Assembly (NCBI RefSeq): GCF_023051145.1
Contig: NZ_JALKFS010000005.1
Location: 4,543,733 to 4,607,732 of the forward strand
Reading direction: 5' to 3'
From: Williamsia sp. DF01-3
Lineage (GTDB): Bacteria > Actinomycetota > Actinomycetes > Mycobacteriales > Mycobacteriaceae
Length of the DNA: 64,000 bases
Program-made: the position numbers and the translations under genes
Part shown: one piece after another, positions 51,360 through 59,242 of the stretch
Position numbering within the stretch: the stretch's first letter is position 1
Layout: each line of letters opens with the position of its first letter
The notes under the pieces: model-generated
The model's database searches: none
What the model was told of the DNA's origin: nothing
Seen by the model: only the letters and a program-made list of their open reading frames with translations

Positions 51360-52409
51360 TCAGGCGCCGATCGCGCCGCCGAGCTGCGGCCACGAACGAT
51401 GCAGCTGGTCCTGCCAGTAACCCCACGAATGGGTGCCCACCGGCGGAACATCAAATGTCGCGGGAATCCGGAGCGTATTGAGGCGGTCGGCTAGCAACGC
51501 CGTGCAGATCCCGGTTGCGGCTTCGATTCCGCCACCGATGACCACCTGATCGGCGAGCTTTGTCGGGTCGTTCACATATGCCAGGCTTTCGTACGGTCCC
51601 GGAATACCCGTCGCATTCGAGATGTAGAGCGAATGCCCACGCAGACCCTCAGCGTTGAGGATCGGGTCGTTGGCACGCCACCCTGGGCCGTCGTACGGGC
51701 CCCACATGTTCACCGGGTCACCGCCGCCGCGGGCCTCCACAGTGATGCGGATGTACAGCTGGCCCAGTCGGCTCGCCGTGGTGGCACAGCCGCTGTAGGA
51801 ACCGACGGCCTGATAGAGCTCCGGATGTTCGATGGCGAGGTTCAGCACCGAAGTGCCGGACGACGAAATGCCCGCGATCGCGTTACGGCCCGAAGTATTC
51901 AGCGCCGTGTCGATGATGGGCGGCAGTTCCTTGCCGAGGAACGTCGACCACTTGTTGCGGCCGAGCTCCGGATCATCTTGCTGCCAGTCGGTGTAGTAGC
52001 TGAACGCGCCGGCGTTGGGGATGACCACGTTCGCGTTCTTGTTGGCGAAGAAATCGACGACGTCGGTCCTGGCGAGCCACGTAGCGGCATCCTCGCCGCC
52101 ACCGGCACCGTTCAGCAGGTACAACGTGGGCCGCGGCGCCGATTGATCCTTGGGCAGAATCACGGACAACGGGATGTCCCGGTTCATGGAGGCGGAGTAC
52201 ACCACCAGATCAAGCCGCTTCGGTCCGACCTTGTTCACCGCTTTGAGGGTCGAGCCGCCCGGGGATGAGATTCCCGGCGTCGGGATCATCTCGGCAGAGG
52301 CGGGGGCCGCAGTCAGCATCGATGCGCATGCCGCCGTGACCACGGCTGCAGACAGCAGGCCACGCCAGGATCGGGCAGGAAAGTTCAGTCGTCGCACAGT
52401 TCGCGTCAC
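51360..52409 (-). CDS. Secreted mycolyltransferase (Ag85/corynebacterial Cmt-like)
   Basis: Alpha/beta-hydrolase-fold acyltransferase (349 residues) that moves mycolic acids from trehalose monomycolate to trehalose, arabinogalactan or protein acceptors outside the membrane. A signal peptide (LLSAAVVTAACASMLTAAPASA) ends near residue 39. Catalytic Ser is in AIAGISSSGTSVLNLAIEHP; HSWGYWQDQLHRSW at the C-terminus supplies the His. RPTLYLLNGAGGGEDAATWL and SYYTDWQQDD are typical of the family. The start is GTG at 52409 (AGGA 13 bases upstream, so not certain). It lies between the first and second mini-peptide genes. Confidence 0.9.
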   Translation of the reverse strand: MTRTVRRLNFPARSWRGLLSAAVVTAACASMLTAAPASAEMIPTPGISSPGGSTLKAVNKVGPKRLDLVVYSASMNRDIPLSVILPKDQSAPRPTLYLLNGAGGGEDAATWLARTDVVDFFANKNANVVIPNAGAFSYYTDWQQDDPELGRNKWSTFLGKELPPIIDTALNTSGRNAIAGISSSGTSVLNLAIEHPELYQAVGSYSGCATTASRLGQLYIRITVEARGGGDPVNMWGPYDGPGWRANDPILNAEGLRGHSLYISNATGIPGPYESLAYVNDPTKLADQVVIGGGIEAATGICTALLADRLNTLRIPATFDVPPVGTHSWGYWQDQLHRSWPQLGGAIGA

Positions 52410-52845
52410 GGGGGAACAATATCCTGGTCAGCACTCGAGTGTGCGCCCAGTAGCCGATTCGATATCCACCTGTCCAAAACACCAGGTCAGGAGCTCGAGC
52501 CACAAGCTGCCCTTACGGCCAACCGCCTGCCCGACAGATCGAAATGCCATTCGTGCCCGACCGATTCCGGTCCACGGGAGTTCACCGGAAGTTTCAGGAA
52601 TGTGCACCCTAGACGCCCATTCAATAACATAATTCGCGAGTTGAAAGACTCAATCCGCGCTGGTCAAACGTACTTTGGCGCCCCACTCCGTCTTCATTTC
52701 CCATTCTTTTTCTGCGAATGGGGTGACAAAGAGAATCGAAGATGCCATGGTGGATATCGGCTCGGTTAGTCGGGGGATTCAAAACACGAGCATGCGCCTC
52801 GGCAAACTCCGGCCTGTTCATGTATTCAACACAAAGGAGATTACA
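52410..52845. other. Intergenic region between the mycolyltransferase and mini-peptide 2
   Basis: 436 bp without a convincing longer gene; it holds the divergent promoters of the mycolyltransferase and mini-peptide 2. CAGGTCAGG at 52483-52491 recurs upstream of mini-peptide 3. The stretch 52610-52740 is AT-rich. AAGGAG at 52834-52839 is the ribosome site of mini-peptide 2. Confidence 0.5.
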
Positions 52846-52941
52846 ATGGGTTCGCTGGAAGAAATTGATTTCGTTGGTGTGCTGGAACTGCTGCTCGGCC
52901 TCCTGGCCGGTGGCGGCGATGGTGGCACCACCACCACCTAG
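52846..52941 (+). CDS. Mini-peptide gene 2 (31 aa)
   Basis: A 31-codon gene with the best ribosome site of the window (AAGGAG, six bases before ATG). The product begins MGSLEEIDFVGVLELLLG, continues LLAGGGDGG and ends with four Thr residues. It has an acidic, amphipathic first half and a Gly-rich tail, no basic residues, and is similar in character to mini-peptides 1 and 3. A strong terminator starts ten bases after the stop. The frame is open upstream without a suitable start. Role unknown; see mini-peptide 1 for alternatives. Confidence 0.75.
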   Translation: MGSLEEIDFVGVLELLLGLLAGGGDGGTTTT

Positions 52942-52950
52942 AGCATCGTT

Positions 52951-52988
52951 CGTCCCCGGGATGACCTGTCATCCCGGGGACGTTTTTT
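52951..52988 (+). terminator. Intrinsic terminator of mini-peptide 2
   Basis: CGTCCCCGGGATGA (52951-52964) pairs perfectly with 52969-52982 around a CCTG loop, followed by six T residues (52983-52988). A textbook rho-independent terminator. Confidence 0.93.
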
Positions 52989-53023
52989 CATCTGCTCGAC
53001 AAAAAGACAAGTCGTCACTTGAA

Positions 53024-53068
53024 CAGGTCAGGCGACCCGTTGTGTCGCAGTACTTTTGACCTGACCTG
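53024..53068. promoter_or_regulatory. Inverted repeat CAGGTCAGG...CCTGACCTG before mini-peptide 3
   Basis: CAGGTCAGG at 53024-53032 and its exact reverse complement at 53060-53068, separated by 27 bp, lie about 155-200 bp upstream of mini-peptide 3. The same nonamer occurs upstream of mini-peptide 2 (52483-52491). It could be a pair of operator half-sites or a loose hairpin; nothing identifies the regulator. Confidence 0.35.
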
Positions 53069-53222
53069 CACGATCGCTTCCTTGGCGAACTATTCACGTC
53101 GAAGATGCTGACAAGTCGCCGTGAAGATGACATTGTGAGACCGGTTCGCCGCGCACACCGGCGGACAGCTCAGCGTCGACGACCTGGGCCGCACTTGAGA
53201 AGTACGTCGAAAGGGATTGAAA

Positions 53223-53309
53223 ATGACTTCATCAGAAACAGGCTTGCTCGCCTTCCTCCAGCTGCTCGGCGGACTCCTCGCCGGCCTCGCCTCGGGAAGC
53301 GCGAACTAG
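53223..53309 (+). CDS. Mini-peptide gene 3 (28 aa)
   Basis: A 28-codon gene. The product begins MTSSETGLLAFLQLLGG and ends LASGSAN, a Leu/Gly-rich helix with a Ser/Thr-rich N-terminus and no basic residue. GAAAGGGA lies six bases before ATG, in the same CGAAAGGGAT context as mini-peptide 1. It is followed after 29 bases by a large hairpin and then by the ABC exporter genes on the same strand, which makes it a candidate cargo or control peptide of that exporter. LLGG could be read as a double-glycine leader end, but the exporter has no C39 peptidase domain, so that is not favoured. Confidence 0.68.
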   Translation: MTSSETGLLAFLQLLGGLLAGLASGSAN

Positions 53310-53338
53310 TAGCCCTGAGTCCTAGTTCTCTATTGATT

Positions 53339-53378
53339 ACACGTCCCCGACGCGCGCTTCTGCGCCTCGGGGACGTGT
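53339..53378 (+). promoter_or_regulatory. Hairpin at the start of the ABC exporter genes
   Basis: ACACGTCCCCGA (53339-53350) pairs perfectly with TCGGGGACGTGT (53367-53378) across a 16-base loop that has some internal GCGC pairing. There is no T-tract. The right arm contains the purine-rich GGGGA that is the only ribosome-site candidate for the exporter, and the start codons follow at once (53380 and 53386). It may therefore limit transcription or translation from mini-peptide 3 into the exporter. Confidence 0.6.
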
Positions 53379-53379
53379 G

Positions 53380-55131
53380 ATGCATATGGCCACCAATATC
53401 AAGCGACCACTCCGAGCTGTACTGCTGCCGCACCTACGGCCATTCCGCTGGACCCTGCTCCTGCTCTTTCTTCTCCAACTCACGGCGGCTGCCACCACCC
53501 TGTTGCTGCCGAACCTGAACGGCCGCCTCGTCGACGACGGAATTGCCCGCGCCGACATGGACGCGATCGTCACCATCGGCGCGATCATGCTCGCGCTCGC
53601 CCTCACCAACCTGTGCGCCTCTGTGTTGGCCACCGTGATCGGTTCTCATATCTCGACCAGCGCCGGCCGGTCCATCCGTAACGCCACATACTCCCGAGTG
53701 CAGTCGTTCTCCGACACCGACCTGCAGAGGTTCGGCATCCCCACTCTGATCACACGCAGCGCCAGCGACATCAACCAGCTTCAGCTGGCTGTGTTCGTCG
53801 TGATGACCGTGCTCGCGTCCGCCCCGGTCCTTGTCATCGGCGGAGCGGTGATGGCCTTGAGCGAGAACTACAAATTGGCGCCTCTGGTGGTTCTGGTCGC
53901 CGCCGCACTCACCGCCGTCGTCATTGTCATCGTCCGCAAACTCATTCCCTCGTACGAAAAGCTTCAGACGCGCATCGATCGCGTCGGACGAGTTCTCCGA
54001 GAACAACTCACCGGCATTCGTGTCATCCGGTCGTTCGGCCGCGAGGAACTCGAGATGTCGCGCTTCGACGCGGCGAATACAGACCTCACCGCAACGGCGC
54101 GGCGTATCGGAGCCCTGCAGGCTGTGCTGCTGCCGAGCATCATCTTCATCGCGAATCTCGGGGCCGCCGCGGTGATCGGCGTCGGGGCCGTTCTCGTCGA
54201 CAATCAGACGATGGAGGTCGGCGACATCATCGCGTTTGTCGGATACCTGACCCAGATCCTGATCGGACTGTCCATCGGCGCCGCGATGATCGCACTCATC
54301 CCACGCGCACAGGTGAGCGCCCGTCGCATCAAGGAAGTGCTCGACACGGAACCGTCGGTGCAGGATCCCCCGAACGACCGGACACCGTCGTCGCGGACGG
54401 GTTCGCTGCAGCTCGACGGCGTCGGCTTCCGCTATCCCGGCGCGCAGCACGCGGTACTCATCGACATCGACCTGGTGTGCCGCCCTGGAACAGTCACCGC
54501 CGTGCTGGGCGGAACCGGCGACGGCAAGAGCACACTGCTCAAACTGATACCCCGATTCAGTGACGTCACATCGGGGCGGGTGCTGATCGACGGAGTGGAC
54601 GTGCGGGAGCGGCGACGAGATGTGTTGCACGAGGACATCTCATACGTCTCGCAGGCACCGTCGTTGATGTCGGGGACGCTCGAATCCAATCTGCGGCTCG
54701 GATGCCCCGAAGCCACCGACGAAGACCTCCGCGCCGCCCTCACCACGGCGTGCGCAGCCGACTTCGTCTTCTCCCACGAGATGGGACTTGCACAGCCGGT
54801 GCGACACGGCGGCAGAAACTTCTCCGGCGGCCAGCGCCAGCGCCTTGCACTGGCACAGGCCATCGCCGCCAAACCACGCCTGCTGCTGCTCGACGACCCG
54901 TTCTCGGCGCTCGATGCCGAGATCGAGAGTGTCATCAAACACCGACTACGGCAGTCTCTTCCGGAGGCCGTCATCCTTCTGACTGCCCAGCGGGTGTCGT
55001 CGGCTCGCGGAGCAGACAGCATAGTGATCCTGACCGACGGCCGCATCAATGCCCGAGGCTCGCACGACCAACTGTTGGACTCCAGTGCCACATACCGCGA
55101 GATCCTCGATTCCCAGGCTGCCCTCGCATGA
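53380..55131 (+). CDS. ABC exporter, TMD-NBD half with degenerate site (Rv1273c-like)
   Basis: A 583-residue half-transporter: six transmembrane helices (residues 1-320) and an ATP-binding domain with Walker A LGGTGDGKSTLL, signature NFSGGQRQRLALAQA and Walker B LLLLDDPFSALD. Asp replaces the catalytic Glu after Walker B, and the H-loop is AQRVSS with Gln for His, so this half has a degenerate catalytic site, as in heterodimeric exporters. It is closest in my reading to mycobacterial Rv1273c. ATG 53380 is chosen (GGGGA six bases upstream); 53386 is an alternative. The partner follows with a four-base overlap. Confidence 0.88.
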   Translation: MHMATNIKRPLRAVLLPHLRPFRWTLLLLFLLQLTAAATTLLLPNLNGRLVDDGIARADMDAIVTIGAIMLALALTNLCASVLATVIGSHISTSAGRSIRNATYSRVQSFSDTDLQRFGIPTLITRSASDINQLQLAVFVVMTVLASAPVLVIGGAVMALSENYKLAPLVVLVAAALTAVVIVIVRKLIPSYEKLQTRIDRVGRVLREQLTGIRVIRSFGREELEMSRFDAANTDLTATARRIGALQAVLLPSIIFIANLGAAAVIGVGAVLVDNQTMEVGDIIAFVGYLTQILIGLSIGAAMIALIPRAQVSARRIKEVLDTEPSVQDPPNDRTPSSRTGSLQLDGVGFRYPGAQHAVLIDIDLVCRPGTVTAVLGGTGDGKSTLLKLIPRFSDVTSGRVLIDGVDVRERRRDVLHEDISYVSQAPSLMSGTLESNLRLGCPEATDEDLRAALTTACAADFVFSHEMGLAQPVRHGGRNFSGGQRQRLALAQAIAAKPRLLLLDDPFSALDAEIESVIKHRLRQSLPEAVILLTAQRVSSARGADSIVILTDGRINARGSHDQLLDSSATYREILDSQAALA

Positions 55132-57002
55132 ATCTGAAGTGGCTGCTGGCCAGGCTGACTCATGAACGCCGCAAACTCTTCACCGTCGGGGTTCTGGCAT
55201 CGATCAACGTCGCGGCACTGATCGCCGGACCGCTGATCTTGGCCGAAATCATCAACGCTCTCTTCACCGGTGCCATCGGAATGACACTCCCCCAGGGGTT
55301 GTCCGCCGCCGAGGCGGAGGCCCAGCTGCGCGCCGAGGGCCGCGGCAGTTACGCAGATGTGGTTGCCGGCGCCGATGCGGTGCCCGGAGTCGGCATCGAC
55401 TTCAGCACGGTAGGCACGCTCCTCGCCGTGCTGGTCGTCGTGTATGCCATTGGAGCGCTGGGTACGTGGACGCAAGCCGCGGCGGTCAACAACCTCACCC
55501 AACGTGCGATGAACCGTTTGCGGGCCGATATCGAGTCGCACATTCACCGTCTTCCTGTTGCCTACTTCGACACCGCGGCGCGGGGCCAGATGCTCACCAA
55601 GGTGACCGCCGACATCGACAACGTGTCATCGGTGTTCTCACCACTATTCGTGAAACTTCCCGGTGCCGTGCTGACCGTTGTCGCGCTACTTGTCGTGATG
55701 CCGATCATCTCCTGGAAGCTGACTCTTGTTGTGCTCGCTTCCATTCCGCTGATCATTGTCGCGGGAGTGTTGATCGCCAAACGATCACGACCCCATTTCC
55801 AAGATCAGATGGCGGCAACCGCGAAACTCACCTCCCAGATCGACGAGAGCTACGCCCAACTCCACACCCTGCGGGTGTACGGGGCGCAGAACCGGGCCCG
55901 TGACGAGTTCGAGGCCACCACCGAACGGCTCGCGCGGTCATCACGCACCGCGCAGTCGTACGCGGGCTCGGTTTCGCCCGTCCTGCAGGCGATCACCGCA
56001 TTCGGATATCTGACAGTCGCTATCGTCGGCGCAATCCAGGTGGTCGGCGGATCGCTGACCGTCGGCCAGGTCCAGGCCTTCGTGTCGTTCTCCAGGATGT
56101 TCAGTCAGCCCGTCAACGAACTCACCTCCATGATGGCCCAGCTCCAGGCCGGGCTCGTATCACTCGGCCGCATCAAGTCTTTGCTGACCGAGCCCATCGA
56201 AGACGCACCGGCGATCGAGGACTCGGCAAAGCAGGCCATCGGACGTCACAGTGCACCACCGGCCATCGCATTCGACAAGGTGCGATTTGGATATCGCCGG
56301 TCCACCGAGGACGACACCAAGACCATCGACGTCATCAAGGACCTCTCGTTGGAGGTCGAGGCGGGATCAACGGTAGCGGTGGTCGGGCCCACGGGCGCCG
56401 GTAAGACCACACTCACCAATCTGCTTCTGCGGCTCTACGATCCGTCGTCGGGGTCGATCCTCGTGGACGGCGAGCCGATCAACACCGCACCCCGGTCGTA
56501 CGTACGTGGCCAGGCGGCGATGGTCACCCAGGATCGCTGGCTGTTCACCGGCACCATCGCGGAGAACATCGCGTTCGGCAACCCCTCTGCCACCCGCGCC
56601 GACATCGAAAAAGCAGCTCGCGAGAGTCATGCGCTGCAGATTGTCGAGGCCCTGCCCGAGGGTTTCGACACCATCATCGGCGACGGCGGGACCACACTGA
56701 GCGAGGGGCAGATGCAGCTCCTCACCATCGCCCGGGCCATGATCGCCCGGCCCCGCATACTCGTGCTCGACGAGGCGACCAGTGCCGTTGACTCACGCAC
56801 CGAACTGCTCATCGCCCGAGCGCTCGAGGCACTCACCACTCGCACAACCACCATCGTTGTGGCACATCGACTTTCTACCATCCGCGAGGCCGACAGCATC
56901 GCGGTCATCGAAGACGGCGTGGTGGCCGAGCAAGGAACCCACGACGAGCTCTTGGCCCGGCAGGGACGTTACTCGGTGATGTACAAGTCCCAGTTCGAGT
57001 GA
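55128..57002 (+). CDS. ABC exporter, TMD-NBD half with canonical site (Rv1272c-like)
   Basis: A 624-residue half-transporter starting MNLKWLLARLTHERRKLFTV. It has an unusually long loop between the first two helices (about residues 45-100, Ala/Glu/Gly-rich), as in Rv1272c, then four more helices. The ATPase has VVGPTGAGKTTL, the variant signature TTLSEGQMQLLTIA (Glu for Gly), Walker B ILVLDEATSAVD with the catalytic Glu, and VAHRLSTI with the H-loop His, so it is the active half. It overlaps its partner by ATGA. Substrate not determinable; lipids, fatty acids or the small peptides upstream are possible. Confidence 0.88.
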   Translation: MNLKWLLARLTHERRKLFTVGVLASINVAALIAGPLILAEIINALFTGAIGMTLPQGLSAAEAEAQLRAEGRGSYADVVAGADAVPGVGIDFSTVGTLLAVLVVVYAIGALGTWTQAAAVNNLTQRAMNRLRADIESHIHRLPVAYFDTAARGQMLTKVTADIDNVSSVFSPLFVKLPGAVLTVVALLVVMPIISWKLTLVVLASIPLIIVAGVLIAKRSRPHFQDQMAATAKLTSQIDESYAQLHTLRVYGAQNRARDEFEATTERLARSSRTAQSYAGSVSPVLQAITAFGYLTVAIVGAIQVVGGSLTVGQVQAFVSFSRMFSQPVNELTSMMAQLQAGLVSLGRIKSLLTEPIEDAPAIEDSAKQAIGRHSAPPAIAFDKVRFGYRRSTEDDTKTIDVIKDLSLEVEAGSTVAVVGPTGAGKTTLTNLLLRLYDPSSGSILVDGEPINTAPRSYVRGQAAMVTQDRWLFTGTIAENIAFGNPSATRADIEKAARESHALQIVEALPEGFDTIIGDGGTTLSEGQMQLLTIARAMIARPRILVLDEATSAVDSRTELLIARALEALTTRTTTIVVAHRLSTIREADSIAVIEDGVVAEQGTHDELLARQGRYSVMYKSQFE

Positions 57003-57007
57003 TCGGA

Positions 57008-57862
57008 TCAGACCAGCGGTCGGCCCAGTCGGCTGCGCATCCGCGCATCCCAGAGCAGTAGACGAAAACCCAACTGCGAGAGCCACAGCGGGGTCCGACG
57101 CTCCTTCTCGGCCAGCTTCTCAACGTAGTCGTCGAACCATTCCTGGTCGGCCTGGGTCCACGGGACACGCAAAGCCTCCCGAAAGGGTTGCGGCAGATAC
57201 CCGATGGTGCGGCGATATTTCACCGGACCGTACCGCTTCTTGATGGCGGGGTGCGCGTAGTCGAAGTTCGCGATCCCGAGGAGAAACTCGCGGACCTCGT
57301 CGCTGATCGAGATCGTCGCGGTCTGCTCATCCCAATACTCGCTGAACGCGTCCCGGTTGGCGGGCCAGGCCTCGGCCGGCATCTGCAAGGTGGTTCCGCA
57401 CACTTTGCCCTGCTGATAGAACTGCTCGCGTAGTTCACCGGTCAGTGGACCGTGCACCCGCTCATAGATGTCTTCCCAGCCGAAGTACAGACAAGCGGCG
57501 ACCCACAACTGCAGGTCGATGTTCATGGCGTTGTACGGCACCGGACTGTCGTCGTCTGACCTGACCTGTACATGCTGCCGATTGACGGCCTGTCGAAACC
57601 GGCTGCGGTCCTCGGCGTTGCCGAACACCGCCACCGCCAAATATGCCCCCGTGGTGCGCGCCCGCTTGATCGGATGCCGATCGAGACGCCCGTTCTCCAC
57701 CTTGCTCCTGGCCACGCCATAACCCACCGCCGGATTGGCGAGCTGCATGATGACGTTCGACGTACTCATCGTGCGGCCCATCGACAACAACGACCTGGCG
57801 AACACACTGCTGTCGAGGCTGTCCATCTCCTCCCGGGACATCCTCTGACCGTTCTGGCTCAT
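57008..57862 (-). CDS. DUF2236 (MpaB/Lcp-type) oxygenase family protein
   Basis: A 284-residue protein of the oxygenase MpaB family, related to heme b-containing latex-clearing proteins: GRTMSTSNVIMQLANPAVGY and KRARTTGAYLAVAVFGNAED at the front, NAMNIDLQLWVAACLYFGWE in the middle, and LPQPFREALRVPWTQADQEW near the end. Such proteins are predicted oxygenases or esterases of membrane lipids or isoprenoids; the substrate is unknown. ATG 57862 has AAGGGTGG just upstream. It is convergent with the ABC exporter, the two stops being only six bases apart. Confidence 0.82.
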   Translation of the reverse strand: MSQNGQRMSREEMDSLDSSVFARSLLSMGRTMSTSNVIMQLANPAVGYGVARSKVENGRLDRHPIKRARTTGAYLAVAVFGNAEDRSRFRQAVNRQHVQVRSDDDSPVPYNAMNIDLQLWVAACLYFGWEDIYERVHGPLTGELREQFYQQGKVCGTTLQMPAEAWPANRDAFSEYWDEQTATISISDEVREFLLGIANFDYAHPAIKKRYGPVKYRRTIGYLPQPFREALRVPWTQADQEWFDDYVEKLAEKERRTPLWLSQLGFRLLLWDARMRSRLGRPLV

Positions 57863-57977
57863 CCATCCACCCTTCTATCTGATAACAGGTGTTTCCAGAT
57901 TAGCGGGTGGTGTGGGGCAATGGCGGTGGGTGGTGTTGGTCTTTGGTCGTTCGTGGGGACCGGGCGGGGCTTGGCTC

Positions 57978-58183
57978 ACCCAACCCGCGAACGCGCGGTC
58001 TGCAGACCGAGCGAATCCTGGCAGCGCGAGCGCACCAGAACCCCCGCGCACCAAACTCGCAAATGCTCGCCCTACAGACCGAGCAAACCCCAGAACCCCG
58101 AGCGCACCAGAACCCCAGCCCACCAAACCCGCAAACGCGCGCCCCGCAGACTGCGCAGATCCTGGCACCCCGAGCGCACCGGC
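57978..58183. repeat. Left array of a 72-bp repeat (three copies)
   Basis: Three degenerate head-to-tail copies. The core CAGACCGAGC (or a variant) recurs at 58003, 58075 and 58147, an exact 72-bp period, each followed by CCGAGCGCACC-like ends. On the minus strand the copies share an open frame encoding a 24-residue unit like GFARSVGRAFASLV. No longer gene is supported here. Confidence 0.85.
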
Positions 58184-58300
58184 GTCGCCAACCCACCAGC
58201 AGCTCATCGATTCACTACGCCTATCCACAGTTCCGTGGTTGTCCCCATCAGCACCGCCTGACGGGGGTGGCGGGTCCATCAGGTCACTGACAATCGCTTC

Positions 58301-59229
58301 ATGGGGGAATTCATGGAAGACGGCGACGGTTTGATCTGGCGCCGCGACGTCATCGCATTGGGGTATTCCGACGACGACATCAAGCGCGCCATTCGCGGCG
58401 GGATGCTCAGTCGAATCTGGCACGGGGCGTACGTGAGGACATCACGCGATTTGTCGGACGACGCGCTGGCCCGGCTCCGTGTGATCGCGGCCGCGCGAAG
58501 TTGCAACCACCCGCTGGTGGTCAGTCACACATCCGCAGCTTTGTTGCATGAGCTCCCGCTCCTCAAGCCCTCCCACGCACGGGTGCATCTGCTGAACGGG
58601 CGCATCGGCGGCGGACGCATCGAGACCCGGCGGCACTTGCACGCCGGAAAGGCTGCTCCGGGTGAGGTCATCGAGGTCGATGGGATTGCGTTGACCAGCC
58701 TCGAGCGCACGGCGGTCGACACCGCACTCGCAGGGTCATTCGATCAGGCGCTGGTGACTTTCGACAGCGCGCTGAGAGCGGGCGCCGACCGAGACGTGAT
58801 GTCTGCGATGGTCGAATCCTGCGGGCCCAAGCGCGGCGTCGGACCAGTTCGCACAGCGTTGGCGGCCGCCGACCAATTGGCTGAGACCGTCGGAGAGTCA
58901 TGGAGTCGGGCGCAGATGCTGGCCAGCCGCGACATCCCGCGTCCGCGGCTCCAGCGCGAATTCTACACTCCGACAGGGGTTTCGTGGCCCGAGTGGATTT
59001 CGAGTGGGATGGTCGCCTGGTCGGCGAGTTCGACGGTTTGGTGAAATACGGGCAGGGCCTGATGGCGCCAGGGCAGACGCCGAACGACGTTGTGGTTGCC
59101 GAGAAGATCCGCGAGGACCGGCTCAGACAACTCGGCCTCGAAGTCGTCCGGTGGACGTGGGCCGACCTCGAAGCCGGCCGTCTACCGGAGATCCTCCGCC
59201 AGGCCATGGTTCGCGCCGGACTTCGCTGA
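58301..59229 (+). pseudogene. AbiEi/DUF559-like gene with an internal frameshift
   Basis: Coding sequence of about 309 residues split by a -1 frame break. The first part (58301 on) has an AbiEi-like winged-helix start, LIWRRDVIALGYSDDDIKRA, and IWHGAYVRTS and HPLVVSHTSAALLHELPLL. The end, in another frame, has the DUF559-like FEWDGRLVGEFDGLVKYG and EKIREDRLRQLGLEVVRWTW endonuclease-fold pattern. One extra G in the G4 run at 58976-58979 joins the two halves smoothly (YTPTGG then FVARVDFEWDG). Such proteins are abundant in Gordonia and mycobacteria and are of uncertain function. It is flanked by arrays of the same 72-bp repeat. Either a true pseudogene or a sequence error. Confidence 0.72.
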
Positions 59230-59242
59230 TGGCGCCGAAGGG

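Noticed and set aside
53223-55131. Class II bacteriocin with double-glycine leader and its exporter
   Set aside because: Mini-peptide 3 contains LLGG, but the exporter lacks an N-terminal C39 peptidase and the segment after GG would be only 11 residues.
53434-55547. Two long minus-strand frames over the ABC exporter genes
   Set aside because: Translations are rich in His, Asp, Gln and Arg with no domain or membrane pattern, while the plus strand encodes complete ABC proteins.
57875-58423. 182-codon minus-strand frame through the left repeat array
   Set aside because: It runs antisense into the start of the AbiEi-like gene and its only regularity is the 24-residue repeat.
58900-59229. Independent 109-codon gene
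   Set aside because: It is the C-terminal part of the AbiEi/DUF559-like gene in a shifted frame and has no ribosome site.
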